A stretch of 64,000 bases of DNA from Annona cherimola (Eukaryota; Streptophyta; Magnoliopsida; Magnoliales; Annonaceae): the NCBI GenBank assembly GCA_030490835.1, contig CM059973.1, positions 85,513,221 through 85,577,220 of the forward strand. The letters run 5' to 3'. The notes beneath the pieces were generated by a model, which worked only from the letters and a program-made list of their open reading frames with translations, ran no database searches and was not told the origin of the DNA. Shown piece after piece: positions 13,301 to 24,881 of this stretch. Position 1 is the stretch's first letter, and every line of letters begins with the position of its first letter. The translations under genes and the position numbers were made by a program.

Positions 13301-16300
13301 CCAAAATATCTGGAAACAATTGGATTATCAAATTCTAAAAGATAAACCTTCTTTAAGGATGGAAAGGTCTAAATTGTGTACAACACTAGTGTAGATGCAC
13401 TTCTACTGATTGAATTAATTTGATATTGTAACAGCCATCCATTTTTAAGAAACGGTGGGATTATGGGCCATGCAAATACGTTAAAAAAAAAACGGTGGAA
13501 TTTATGGCAATTAATCCCAGCCGTTTAGCAACTAGATTAGTATAAGAAGGGAGAGAACATGAGGTGGGTTGCATTGCCTTAAAAAAAAAATAGCAGAAGA
13601 AACAAAGGAGGAAACAGAGACGAAGGAGGAAGGAGTTTTTGAAAGTAAGTTGAGTAGAACAATCTTTCGGTTAATCTCGTTGCTTTTACAGTATATGCAG
13701 CTCGTTTCTCAGATCTAAACCATTCTCGATGTTTTTAGCATGACTAATTAGTTACAGGAATATTATTGAAATGTTTGGTGTTGAAATTTTACTAATTTCA
13801 ATGAGAAATGGCAAATAAAGGGTAGAAGATGCTATATGATGAAATAAACATACTTCTGGGCATAATCAAAAAATTATGACCGTATAATAATAAGATAATT
13901 ATATGTTTAGCTTGCCTACAAAATTTCAACTTGATCAAACTTATGGATATTTAGATATAGTAATTTTTATGAAGATTTAGAGTGGTGAATATATATTTTA
14001 AGAATAAAACACAAAAAAATAATTACAGGAAAATACAGATATAAAAACACTTATCTGACCCATTACAAACATTCTTTGTGATATTTTACGGTGGGTATGA
14101 TGAATAAATTTTGTTAAAAATTAGTTTAGACAACTCTTTGAAGTGATATTTAATTTTAACCCTTTATTAAACCCAATATGTTAAATCTGATAATAGAGAT
14201 GTCATTTTGAGAAATTGACCGTCCAGATTAAAGAGTATAATTGCACAAGCTTACCCCTAAAATTTCAGATCAAACAGACATTTGTGTTAAGAAATCTAAA
14301 CTATTCTAGTTGGTGAATATGGACCGTTGAAAACAAACGAATAAATAAATAACTAAGCTTCTAGACTAGTGGGCTAAGCCCATCTAGACAAGCCTAGTGA
14401 ACCAGAGAGCCCAGAAGCAAGCCTACTAGTCCCAAGCCCACAGAAACTAAAGCCCGAATTTCAAAAACAAAACCTAGCCCACAACTTGACCCACTAGCCT
14501 GGCCCACTGGTCCAGCCCACCAACAGTAGCCACCGGCACCTGCGACCGGTCGGCGAGGAAAAACAATTTAAAAATTTTAAAGTAAGTATTTAAAGAAGTA
14601 TGAGTCCAAATTTATTTGTTTAAAAGTGAAATAATATAAGAATAAATAAGAGAAAATAGAATTTTGACCAATTAAAATTATGAGAAATTTTGGGAAAATC
14701 ATAAATGAAATTTTAAATAATATTTATGAAAACCATGGTGAAATAATGAACATATTGTGATAAAAATTAGGGAAAGAGACTTGAGGCTACTACAAGAAAT
14801 TGGAAAAGAGGAGTTTAAAGTCTACTTAGAGGTAAGTAAACTTTTTTCCAAAGCATAACTTTGAAAATAATATGTGAATATTGTGATTTGTTATGAAATG
14901 TGATTATTTATTTGATTTGAAATTTTCTTTCAAGTTAGTTTATTCAAATATGAGCATTATTATTTCAAAATATCTTTAATCATGTTAAGTAGTGAATTTA
15001 AGTGCTGCATTAATCACAGTGCATGAGCATGATGCATAATTGCATATTGGGTTTACCGCCAAGGAGTAAAGTAGTATGGTAGTACCTGGGTAGCGACCTC
15101 AGGACTACCAAAGAAGATGAATTAGCTCATGAATGTATAGCACAGCTGCACGCGAGCATAAGTAAATGACAATACCTATAGTGTGAATGCATGATTTAAA
15201 ATTGACATATGTGTGCACATGTATCAAGATGTTCTAATTTTTCATTAATTAGAATTTGTTGTGCATAAAAGATAATATAGATGTTGTTTTTGTTGTTGAA
15301 AAATCAAAATGATTGCAAAAATGAATTTAGTAAAAAAAAAAATTTTTTTTTTTTACTTACTGAGCTTTTAGCTCACATAGTTTTGTTTTCAGTGGAAACA
15401 CAGGGATACAATGCTAAACTAGAGCCTCTATCAACATAGCAAAAAAGCGAATCTAGCAGAGCAAAAGACAAAAAAGTTTAGATTTTTATTGAAATTATCT
15501 TATAATGCTTACTTGTTTTAATTATAGACATTGAATATGTATAATAACTCCATGATGAGCAAACTCGAAATGTAATAGCTAAAATTTTAATGGTTTTGCA
15601 TTTTGGTATCTATTTCCATCTTGGGAGATTTTATTCTCATCTTTGACATAGTAGACTTTATTCGTAACACCTCAAGGGTAGGATATTACAAATATATTAC
15701 TAAACATGGAGCAATTAATACAGAGCTATTGCCATTCAACCAAAAATGTATCCTCCTTCGAGAATCCAACTAGAGGGAGCTGATATCAGGAACTAACAGT
15801 ATTACGCATATTATGTAAAATTCTCAAAAAAATTGTAGTTAAAATATGTGTATCATTTTCTTACCCTAGGTTAAGTGTTGTTATTTATCATCATGGCCTC
15901 ATACCATCCGATGGCAAAACAAAGAGTATAGAGGGCAATCACACTCACTATTTTAAACACATATTTTAAGCAACTTACAAAGAGCCAATTGGAAGTTGAA
16001 AATCATAGGCTCCAGATGCATTTTTTTAAATTTTTGCAATGTTGGAGGCACATATAACGAAGAAGAAGATCACATTATGTAAATAAACTCTATTCAGCTC
16101 ATTAAGCCACCGCGTTTGCAAGTTGAATGAAGGTCCTTAGAATTATTTTCAACATTCATATTCACATGATCTAGTAAGAAAATGATGAAAAAGGGATGCA
16201 TCAGAAAATATGTATTTGGATTCTTGGAAATTCTTTTAAATTGCTCATCCATTTCAAAAATATAATCATGTGTGCTATGCCGGAATGGCAGAGTAAGCCT

Positions 16301-19223
16301 ATAAAAAACTACAATTCTCCATGAGATAAATGAATACATACTGTGCTGTGTAACTCCCCGGACTGGGGAAGACAACTGATATAAGGTGCCCATTCAGAAT
16401 CCTGCATAAAAGAGTAGACAACTCGGTCCATATTTCTCAGGCATTGTCAGTTTATTTACATGGCAATATAAGAATGCCAAGGGAATGGTCAATTGGAGAT
16501 CTTGTAGCTACTCAAAGCAAGTGAAACGAATCACCAAAAGATACCTATTACCTTGCCTAGTTTCTGCTCAGCCAAAATAACCACTGCAAGCTGAGCATTG
16601 CTACCAACCTCGTCGCAGGAGAAAGATGAAACTTTTGGATGGATGTTAGCTGCTGTGAGCTCCTGCAGAGTGACGAGTATTCCACTAAAATTAGAGAATT
16701 CATGGAAGTACAAGATGCAACACATAACGCCAGTCCCAAAGTCATCAATAGTAACATACAACACTCTGGGGAACTTGCAATATGCATTCTCCAGCTTGGA
16801 TGAACCTGGATGCAAACAATGACCTGCATCCCAGGGAACATAATAAGTTCATTATGAACAACATGGTAGAAGCATTTCCAAAAGTTGTCTGGAGAAAGAT
16901 TTTAGATGTTTCCATCATGAACAGGTGACTATCAACACCGTGCATGCACAAATAGAAAAGCATATGAGAGGTTATCCATCCATTCATCGGAAAGAAAAAC
17001 CAGCATACATTATCCAGGAAGATTATATGGTCTAAAGCACAATGATTAAGCTGAGTATTGAATTTCTCATCTTATAACATATATCAATATATGTGACATA
17101 ATGATTTTTTTCTTCATCCAATACCTAGCACATGATCTCTCTACCTGGATGCAGCTTCAACTTCTGATAGCACTTGAAGTCTAGGCCTACATTACCAGAC
17201 CCATTAATGAGAATGTTAGCAGTCCATGTTTCATTCAACATGTATATGCACAGTGCCCCTGACACACCATCGCCGTCTAAATATTCTCCTTCACTATTGA
17301 ATCCACTTTGATAATTACTTTTAACTAACTGCAGAACCAATAAATGAACAAAGTTCAGGACAGATCGCAAACTCGGATTTGCCCACAGATGGTCCTATAC
17401 GATCTGTTCAGAATCTTCAAAGCAGGTCTTTGTGGCTACAAAAACAAAGTTCACTCAAGCACAAAGCAGAGAAGCCGGCGATTGAAGTAACCAACTATAA
17501 TGGTATTCAACTTAAAAAGAATTTTTCTATAAACCCCAGACAAAACAGAAACAATAAAAAAAAAATTCTTGAAAGAGAATATTGATTTCCTTGGAGAGAA
17601 ATAACGTATTTTCCCCTCTGGCTACCATCTGAGATCACAAATAATAATTGCAGGTATACGATTTTCAGCTTGCCAAGAAAAAATCCAGTACATCATAACT
17701 TTATCAGGAATTTAGGAAAGCAGAATCAACAAGGCACCTCAGTGTCACCATATAGCTGCTCTAATTGTGCTCAGCATTTCCAGTTTTCAATTAAACAAAA
17801 AAAAGGAAAAAATAAGAAGAACAAAGAGAGACAGGTTGCAGAGAGAGAGAGAGAGTCCTACTGTCAAAAACCATGACTTGATGGCTGATGTGGACATTAA
17901 AAGGATTCTTAATTTTAAAAAAAAACTTTAATTTAGGTTTTTAGAAATTATCATTATTGAATAAAATCAATAGCCTTTTCCCAGCAGACCAAGAGACGAG
18001 AACACCTATGTGCAGCTATCCAGAAAAATGTTTTATTTGATTATCTGCAGGTGTCAGCAGAACCAATGACTTTATAGTTTATAAAATGCATAAACTGAGC
18101 TAGAATGAAAACTTGGCATGAGAAAAACCTGCCATAAATGGAATTTCCGAGTGAAAGAGCTGTTGATATCTCAATGCCAGCCTTCTGCTGCAGCCATGAC
18201 AAAAAATCAACAGACTCCTCTTTTAGGCCCAGGGAAACCTGAGAAAGAAAAGATATATTCTTTGTGAAGCTCATATAGCAATACTTCCGAATGCTAAAAG
18301 CATAGACACAATTGGTATATGCATCCGGAATAATCGTCAATATGATGATAAAAGTTTTGGATCCTAGAAAGTATAGATGATTCAGAAGATAATAAACGTG
18401 GTAGCTTGTTTTACATTAAGTTCCATGAACTGGAACTATCTGTACGCCATAATCATGTCCATTAGGTAGAAATGTTTAGGAAATTCCTTTTACCTTTGTC
18501 AGCCATAATCATGTCCTTTGCCTGGAAACCAACAGCTCTACTGCAGCTTAAAAATAAGCTATGACAAAAAGAAGTAAACAGATTGCAACTGTTGACTTAT
18601 TCATATGATCGCCGGAAAAATATAGCTAGACTAATCGATGGTTATGTTTGTATGAAATAAATATATATATATATATGTATATATCCCCAGAGTATGGAGA
18701 ATGTTTAATCATACTTAACTATCAAAAATTAAGAGGTTTGTTGGTTGATCAATAGTTATATCGTTCTCTAGTTTAAGGTAAATCTCTTGTGTGGATAAAA
18801 CATCCATTACAAGAGATGGTTGATTTTTTAAGCCCGCCTGCCGTGTTGCTGAAATCTAGTGTAAGGAGGGGAGTGGAGGAAACCACCTTCAGAACCCACT
18901 CAAGAGGATGTGAATAAATGTGGCGACGTTGGGGGAAAAAAGGGGACCGTCGTGTTACCAAGCGCTTCCAAGTTCCAACTTCCAACAACGATAATGAGGA
19001 GGATGTTTGAGAGCAAAAGCAATTCCAATCTCCTTAATTCAATGCAGAATTTTCGTGCTGGGTCAGCTGTAGGATGTGAGAGAAAGAGGGAGAGGCGGGA
19101 GAGCGAAACCTGAGATGCGGCGGCAGCACTGGTGAGGCGGAAGCGGACGGAAGGAGAGAGAAAAAACGTGGAGGGAGTGGGGCGCTGCAAGCCGAGGGTC
19201 GAGATTCGGGGCGCCCGCCACAT
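4395..19223 (-). CDS. SET-domain protein-lysine N-methyltransferase, RuBisCO LSMT-like
   Basis: Predicted AdoMet-dependent lysine methyltransferase of the plant RuBisCO-methyltransferase/SETD3-SETD6-like group. Exons, in transcript order: 19223-19110, 18238-18129, 16823-16760, 16662-16552, 16401-16342, 13309-13202, 11994-11925, 10545-10505, 10411-10331, 9532-9497, 7280-7197, 6410-6277, 5530-5442, 5318-5170, 4544-4395. They total 1401 nt and join in frame to 466 residues plus stop, close to the usual 470-480. Residues 1-38 are rich in Arg/Ser/Ala without acids, like an organelle transit peptide. SET segments follow: LFASRFIQAGECILQVPQSV (about 77-96), SRAW (215-218), the ADFLNH core with Asn234-His235, and ISYGKF with Tyr270 aligned to the catalytic Tyr. 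The C-terminal substrate-binding domain holds NDGRLAR-like and AKDLLTGELRVLQSASAW motifs. The start is the first ATG in frame; exon 12 uses a GTTGGT donor. Introns 5 and 9 hold transposons. The substrate is unknown; RuBisCO methylation should not be assumed. Confidence 0.93.
8421..8443. repeat. Run of 23 cytosines
   Basis: An uninterrupted C tract in intron 10 of the SET-domain gene. Such tracts are unstable and prone to assembly error; its length should not be trusted to the base. Confidence 0.9.
9737..9960 (-). mobile_element. tRNA-derived SINE in intron 9 of the SET-domain gene
   Basis: Read on the minus strand, the element has a pol III A box TAGCTCAGCTGG (9947-9936) and a B box GGTTCGAAGCC (9902-9892), with the spacing of a tRNA-derived head. 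The downstream body has no tRNA fold, so it is not a tRNA gene. It lies in the same orientation as the host gene, within the 798-bp intron 9. The 3' limit and the target duplication are not clear; the end given is an estimate at an A-rich tract. Confidence 0.6.
11402..11427. repeat. (AAT)n microsatellite
   Basis: About nine AAT units in intron 7 of the SET-domain gene. Confidence 0.85.
13427..15690 (+). mobile_element. Solo LTR (Ty3/gypsy-like) in intron 5 of the SET-domain gene
   Basis: This 2264-bp block starts TGTAACAGCC and ends GGATATTACA, so it has the TG...CA ends and short inverted TGTAA/TTACA termini of plant LTRs. The flanking 5-mers are gatat and aatat (4 of 5 identical). A TATA-like AGTATAAGAAGG lies near 13540, and the motif ACTTACTGAGCTTTTAGCTC (from 15355) recurs in the LTR-like blocks at 41973 and 60342. 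There is no internal gag-pol, so it is a recombined solo LTR. It sits antisense to the host gene and accounts for most of the 3032-bp intron 5. Confidence 0.65.
17137..17448 (-). other. Protein-like orphan segment in intron 2 of the SET-domain gene
   Basis: On the minus strand, 17333-17137 is open from just after a TTCTGCAG acceptor-like site and reads like folded protein (YLDGDGVSGALCIYMLNETW near its middle). A second stretch, 17448 to about 17370, is open in another frame after TTTTTGTAG (PALKILNRSY, then ICGQIRVCDL). Between them lies only a 30-50 nt gap with a stop, too short for a normal plant intron. The homologous methyltransferases have nothing here, and skipping it keeps the host frame. 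I do not recognise the protein. It may be a captured gene fragment or a decayed alternative exon. Confidence 0.35.
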
Positions 19224-21491
19224 CAGCCGCCTCTGCGGTGAATTGGAGCTTTACACTCAGAACAATACTCGCTTCAACCTTGCGCTGTGACGATGGCAAG
19301 ATAAAACGGTAGGAAATGCTCAACCATGGCTTAAAAAGTCGAACCACTCATTTTACTACTATTATTATTGTGTGTCGGTCAACGGGTATAAAATGGAACA
19401 TATTTACTATATTTTTTAATTATTTTTCATATTTTTCTATACAATTATCTTACTTTTCAATCATTTCTACACAATTACCTGTACAACTAACCTATCTATT
19501 TTAACTTTATCATCTTTACTCCTCATCATTGCTCCTGTCATATCACATCATTTGATAACTTTTAATTTTCAAAATTTTTCATCAAAAATTTTATCCATTC
19601 CTAAATACATTCTTAATTGAGCATATTTACACTCCTCATGATCTCAAGAAAAACTTTCTAAATACATTCTCATGTCTAGAGATATACTATAAAGACTCTC
19701 ATCCCGGAAGAAGTTATAAAATACCCATTGCAATGGGACTAATGAGCAAAAGTCTCCCATGCATGGAAGAGAGTCGAATTAGGTTCAGCTCAAAATCAAC
19801 CTCCCCTATTACCATGGTGCCAACAACCCTATGACAAATTTAGCATGCCCTTAATCACTCATCACTCCCACTATATTGCATCACTCTTCCGTTTTTTCTT
19901 TAACAATTTCACACAACTTTTTTACTTGCGTTGTACTTCATTTTAATTGAACTTTGTGATTCATCACCATGAAGTAATATATTATGGTATTTTGAAAATA
20001 TATGTACCTAGTTTGATAATAATTACAAATATATTCGCGTAGTTTCATAAACTGTAAATAGTTTCCATATAGTTTAACCATAACTATAAAATATATTCAT
20101 CCATAGTGACATTGTCACTGCATTATTATTATTATTATTATTTTTTATAGAAGTCACTGCATTATTTTAGTGTGAGTATATTTACAAATGTACGCAAGTA
20201 TACCCATGCTGTGACAGTGCAATCAAACAATGTTGATATATTTGTAAATCACTCCATATACACATTTCGTCATTATTTTCTATCCACTTATTCTTCTTCT
20301 TTTTTTTTTTTTATCCTGTCACTCATTTTGATAACTATGCAACTGAGGAATGACAATGACTGAGTTTAGGATATGGGTGAATAAGGTAGTAGCATATACT
20401 CAAGTTCTAATTTTGAACCTCTCACTTTATGTAATATTATTGTACACACTCGCGTCAATTGCTAGGCCATCGAGTAATTACTCCTGTGCACTTAATTAAT
20501 ATCACAGAATACATGGCTAATCATCGTATTTTGTATTCACATTTTTACATGCTTCATATAATTACGCTGTTTATTTTATATTCATTATCTTTAGTCCTAG
20601 TTATTGTCCATGTAGCATGACATCAACCTTTTCTGAAAGGCCTGTAACAAGGATATGAAAAAAAACAAAAGCAAAAACAAAAAAACTACGACGACGACGA
20701 CGACGATTGAAATGTAGCAGTAAGTGGTATTGAATGTAGACTACGACGCTTGAGTTGTTAGGATGTTATATCGCTTGAAGAAGTCTTTACAGACGAGCAG
20801 GGAAGCTTTTTCATAGCGCTGACCTTGTCCTTTTAAAAGTTAAAACAAACGCTTATTGGTATTTATACGTGTTTTATTAGAGAAGGTTACACACGCTTGT
20901 CCTTAAATAATTTGCAATTGCTTCATGGGATCTCGTGGATGATGAGGTATCCAGCCTTCATTGGTCTGCAAGTGACCAGAGTGTTATTAGTTATTATATG
21001 ATGAAACGGAATGATGATGACGTTATTAATGTGGTCATCTCATTTAATTCAAACAATCATGCTCATGAGCATGGGATTCCATGGAAACGTGCTGCCTCCA
21101 AATTTTTAATCAATCGTTGAATAATCAGCAATCTTTTTTTTTAACTTCGTCCCCGTATCCAATAATTTATCATTTCAATTACCATATATATTCTAATTTT
21201 ACATTTATCATTTCATATTAATTACGTATGTATCAAAACGTTGTTTTTCTTATGTCTCCGTATGTCTCAAAATCTAGCATCGACATGTTCTTTTTCTTAT
21301 TTTTTGCTCTGTCTCGAAATTTGGCCAAAATCAACATTATCAAATGTCTCCTAAGACACCCTTGTGAAGTAGGGTGATTTGAGCAATGAACATGCAGCTG
21401 GTCGTTTGCAAGTGGTTGTTTCAGCTGTTATTAGGGTTCTTCTGTCCGGCCCTATTCACTTTTGAGAGAGGTCAGCTTAACACCTGATGAT
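19224..21491. other. Intergenic upstream of the SET-domain gene, with a MITE relic
   Basis: The first 100 bp or so is the leader and promoter of the SET-domain gene (GC-richer, no obvious TATA box seen). About 19370-19615 is a truncated copy of the GTGTGTTTGG-ended MITE family, recognised by ACAATTATCTTACTTTTC and TTTATCATCTTTACTC-type motifs. A short (ACG)n tract is at 20688-20705. A weak pol III-like fragment is around 20400-20480. No coding gene is seen. Confidence 0.45.
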
Positions 21492-21500
21492 ATTATAATT

Positions 21501-21901
21501 TATGAGTGATACTATTAGGCCGGACTAAATAAATGTCTCACTTAGTCCGCATTAAAAAATATATTTACAACAAATTTTTTTACTTTTTTCTTCGTGCACT
21601 TATTTATGTAAGTGTATTTCACATATAGACTAAATTGTACCATTTTTGAATATATATTTTTTATATTTTTTAAAATTTTAAACATCTATGTGTATATATG
21701 TATTTAAAATACCCTTATTTTTAAAAATCTTAAAAAATATATATACACATATCAAAAAATGGTAAAACTTGATTGATATATTAAATACACCTAGATAAAC
21801 AAGTGTATGAAGAAAAAACAAAAACAAATTGTTTTAAATAAGAATTTTGAGGTGGGCTAAGTGACACAGTTACTTAGTCCGGGCTAACAGGATCATTCCT
21901 C
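21501..21901. mobile_element. MITE family 2, copy B (Mutator-like, 9-bp TSD)
   Basis: A 401-bp relative of the element at 2892-3299, with the same arms: TTAGTCC-rich ends and an interior palindrome built on TATATAGACTAAATT-like sequence. The left end TATGAGTGATACTATTAG pairs with the reversed right end GAGGAATGATCCTGTTAG. The flanks are a perfect attataatt repeat (21492-21500 and 21902-21910). Non-coding. Confidence 0.8.
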
Positions 21902-22065
21902 ATTATAATTTGCGGAGTCGCATAAAAGTAGGCGAATAAAGTGAGCAAAAATCTCATACTTATTTCTAATTATAAATGGAGTGCGTCGGATAAGCTCTAA
22001 CATAAATTAAGAAAAATCAGACGAAATTGTTTAAAAAAGTGACAGTGTTGTGTTAATGATTAAAA

Positions 22066-22600
22066 GTGTGTTTGGAAATTAATAAAATTTGTAGATGAAA
22101 ATTTTATATCATAAAAGTTTGCAAAACGGTAAAAAAAAGAGTTAAAATTTGGTAATAATGATAAATAAATATAATAAAATTAAAATAGATAGTTAATTTA
22201 CGTACAAGTGATAAAAAATTTGATTGTTATATAAAAATATGTGAATGGATAACAAAAAATACGACAATTATGAAAAAATAAAAGTTTTAAGGTGTGTTTG
22301 TTTCAACATAAAACATTGCAACAAATGTTTTTAGTATACAACTTTTTTGCTCTAAACGATTATTTTATTTCCAATCATCTGTTCACATCATTTTATACAC
22401 ATTACATATTGTTTTATTATTTTTACACAATTATTTATATAACTAACATGTATATTTTAACTTTATCCTATTTATTGTCCATCATTGCCTCCATTATATC
22501 ACATTATTTTTTTATTTTATAAATTTTTGCACGCAAAAACTTTTCATTTATAAATTTTATCATTTTCCTTACACACTCTTAGTTTAGAAACATTTATGCT
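22066..22600. mobile_element. Head-to-head pair of GTGTGTTTGG-ended MITEs
   Basis: Two copies of a hAT-like MITE lie in opposite orientation, one about 22066-22285 and one about 22290-22590, meeting near AAGGTGTGTTTGTTT. Each carries the family's inner motifs (AATAATGATAAATAAATATA on one arm and its inverse on the other). Together they form an inverted repeat able to fold as a hairpin. Boundaries are approximate and no target duplication was confirmed. Confidence 0.5.
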
Positions 22601-22794
22601 TAACACAACATGCTCCAAGTGTAAAATGAATAATGATAAAATACATAAAATGACCTATAAAAACATAAATATATATTTTCCATGTGCAAATATAACCTAT
22701 GTTTATAGCTATGATAGGATAATTACAAATCAAAAAATAATTTTCTTATATAAAAAATAGCTATCTACTTTTTTTAATTTTCTAGGTGTACTTA

Positions 22795-23070
22795 GGAAAT
22801 GACAAATTTTTTGAATAAATGTTTTTTGTATATAAAATTTTTGAAATTGGATAAATTGATTTGATATGATAAGGGTAATGATGAGGAGTAAATATAATAA
22901 ATTTAAAATAGATATATTATATGTATGAGTAATTTTATAAAAATAATTGAAAAGCATTGTAGTTGCATAAGAAATAATGAAGAAATAATTTTAAAATATA
23001 ATAATTATAGAAGATAGAAAGTTTTAAATTGAAAAATTTTAGTTTGAAAGTTTTTATCGTTTAACAGACG
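22795..23070. mobile_element. GTGTGTTTGG-family MITE relic
   Basis: A further diverged copy (GGATAAATTGATTTGATATG, GGGTAATGATGAGGAG, ending near TTTAACAGACGCCCCC) directly upstream of the hAT element. The ends are decayed. Confidence 0.4.
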
Positions 23071-23175
23071 CCCCCTCAGTATAATTATATTTGCAATTCC
23101 AACTTACATTTTCTCATTGTCCATACACCTCGATCCGAGATTCTCTGAATAGCTGCCTTGAAAGTCCAGTTACTG

Positions 23176-24873
23176 TAGGGGTGCAAGTCGGTTCGGGTAT
23201 CCACGGGTCGACCCGATGGGTACCCGAATTAGGATCGGTTCGATTCCCATTATTTTACCTACCGGGTCGGTTCGGTTCCAGTTTTGAAATGTCCGTGGGA
23301 AAATGGGTAGGGTCGGTTCCAGGTTCTGGGCGCCCGGAACCGACCCAGATTGCGTATATAATATATCTATTTATATATTAATATATATATATATACACAC
23401 GACAGCAGTTCAGCAGCTGCCTTAGCTAACCAGCCCTACTCCCATTTCCACTTCCATTTTGCAGATCCCTGATCTGCGACGGCGAAGACGAGAGAGACTG
23501 ATACAGGATTTCCATTTGTAAAAGCCCTCGCAGCCAGTCGCGGCCAAATAATCCCCAAATCTCCAGCATCTCCGTTGTCGTCTCTTTCTCGATCTCCGAC
23601 CATTGGTTCCTCTTCTCCGAGTTTCGTGCTTTGCAGCCTGCAAATTTTTCCTCCTTTGATTGGTGCCCTATCCTCTCCCAGCGCCATCTCCTCTCCCATT
23701 CGCAGCAGTTGCTCGCGCGAAGCGTTTGTTTGCAGCCATCTTCTCCGTCTCCGCTCCTCCGATCTCTGACCGTTGGTTACTCTTCTCCGAGTTTCGTGCT
23801 CTGCAGCCTACAAATTTTTCCTCCTTCAATTGGTGCCCTATCCTCTCCCAGCGCCATCTCCTCTCCCATTAGCAGCAGTTGCTCGTCCGAAGTGTTTGTT
23901 TGCAGCCATCTTTTCCGTCTCCGCTCCTCTGATCTTTGATTCCAGTCTCTCTTCTTCACTCTTTCAGGAAGGCTGCAACGAGTGTTGATAAGATCTTAGT
24001 TTTCCCTTTGGTTATTTATTTATTTTGGGTTTTTCATCAAATTAACCCTATTAACTCTTGGTCGGTTGTCGCAGCCATCGTGGGCTTCCAGTAACATTGC
24101 TACAGCACCCAGAGACAGCAATCTTTATTTCTTGAGATAAAATAATGTCTCATGTATTGCAGATATGCACTATTGGTTGCATTAATTTTGTATGGTATAC
24201 TCGTGATTGTAAATGAGTAGTTGAATTAATTTTGTATGATAAACTTGTGGTTGTGAATTAGTATGTATTTTAATTTATATGCTATTTTCTGACTTATGTT
24301 GATTGAACTTATTTGTGGTTTTAAACTCTATTTAGATGCTTGAAGACAGTTGAAGACATTGTTATTTACCTGTTTGGTGTGATAATGTCCAATTTTTTGC
24401 CCTGTATTTTGAATCAAGGGCCACGAAGAGCTAATCTTGATCACTTGCAGTACATTTTCTATTCAACCAGTTGAATTAGATCAGAACCCCAATATAAAGT
24501 GATGAAATACCTGTAGCATAGGTATAAAGATGTTGTGAAAATGACATGAAGTAAGCCGCTTAAGTTTACTATCAAATATGTGATAAAAAAAATTCACTAT
24601 CAAATTGACAGAATGCTGGTTAATGGTATTTCTGTTTTATTGGAAAATTCTTTTCATATAATAGTATTTATGTATTCGGAGCCAATTTGGATGCATGACA
24701 TTTTTAGTAACCGATTTAGAACCGAACCGGAACCGACCCGCACTTGAAAAAATTGGGTAGGGTAGACTTCGGACCGACCCAGTCTAAAATAGGGTAGGGC
24801 AGACGTTTTTAAAAAATAAGTAAATGTAGGTTCCACCCTTACCCGGAGGTACCCGGACCGACTTGCACCCCTA
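23176..24873. mobile_element. Non-autonomous hAT transposon, 1698 bp, perfect 8-bp TSD
   Basis: The terminal inverted repeats begin TAGGGGTGCAAGTCGGT on the left and, reversed, TAGGGGTGCAAGTCGGTCC on the right. The target duplication agttactg is exact (23168-23175 and 24874-24881). The subterminal regions are GC-rich and filled with CGGGTACC/GGTTCGG-type motifs, as expected of hAT transposase-binding arrays. The interior has no transposase; it keeps a CT-rich, leader-like stretch (about 23430-23990) with a 170-bp tandem duplication. It is probably a deletion derivative that retains promoter and 5' leader sequence. Confidence 0.85.
23591..23940. repeat. 170-bp tandem duplication inside the hAT element
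   Basis: Two units, 23591-23760 and 23761-23930, start with gatctccgaccattggtt and gatctctgaccgttggtt, and a third partial unit begins at 23931 (gatctttgat). Start-to-start spacing is exactly 170 bp in both steps. Open frames run through it in several phases only because stops are rare in this CT-rich sequence. Confidence 0.85.
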
Positions 24874-24881
24874 AGTTACTG

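Noticed and set aside
20400..20480. Possible SINE head on the minus strand
   Set aside because: Only a degenerate A-box-like GGCCTAGCAATTG and a broken B box are present; too weak.
23436..23988. Several open frames of 60-100 codons in the hAT interior
   Set aside because: They span the 170-bp tandem repeat and reflect a stop-poor CT-rich sequence; no transposase motif is present.
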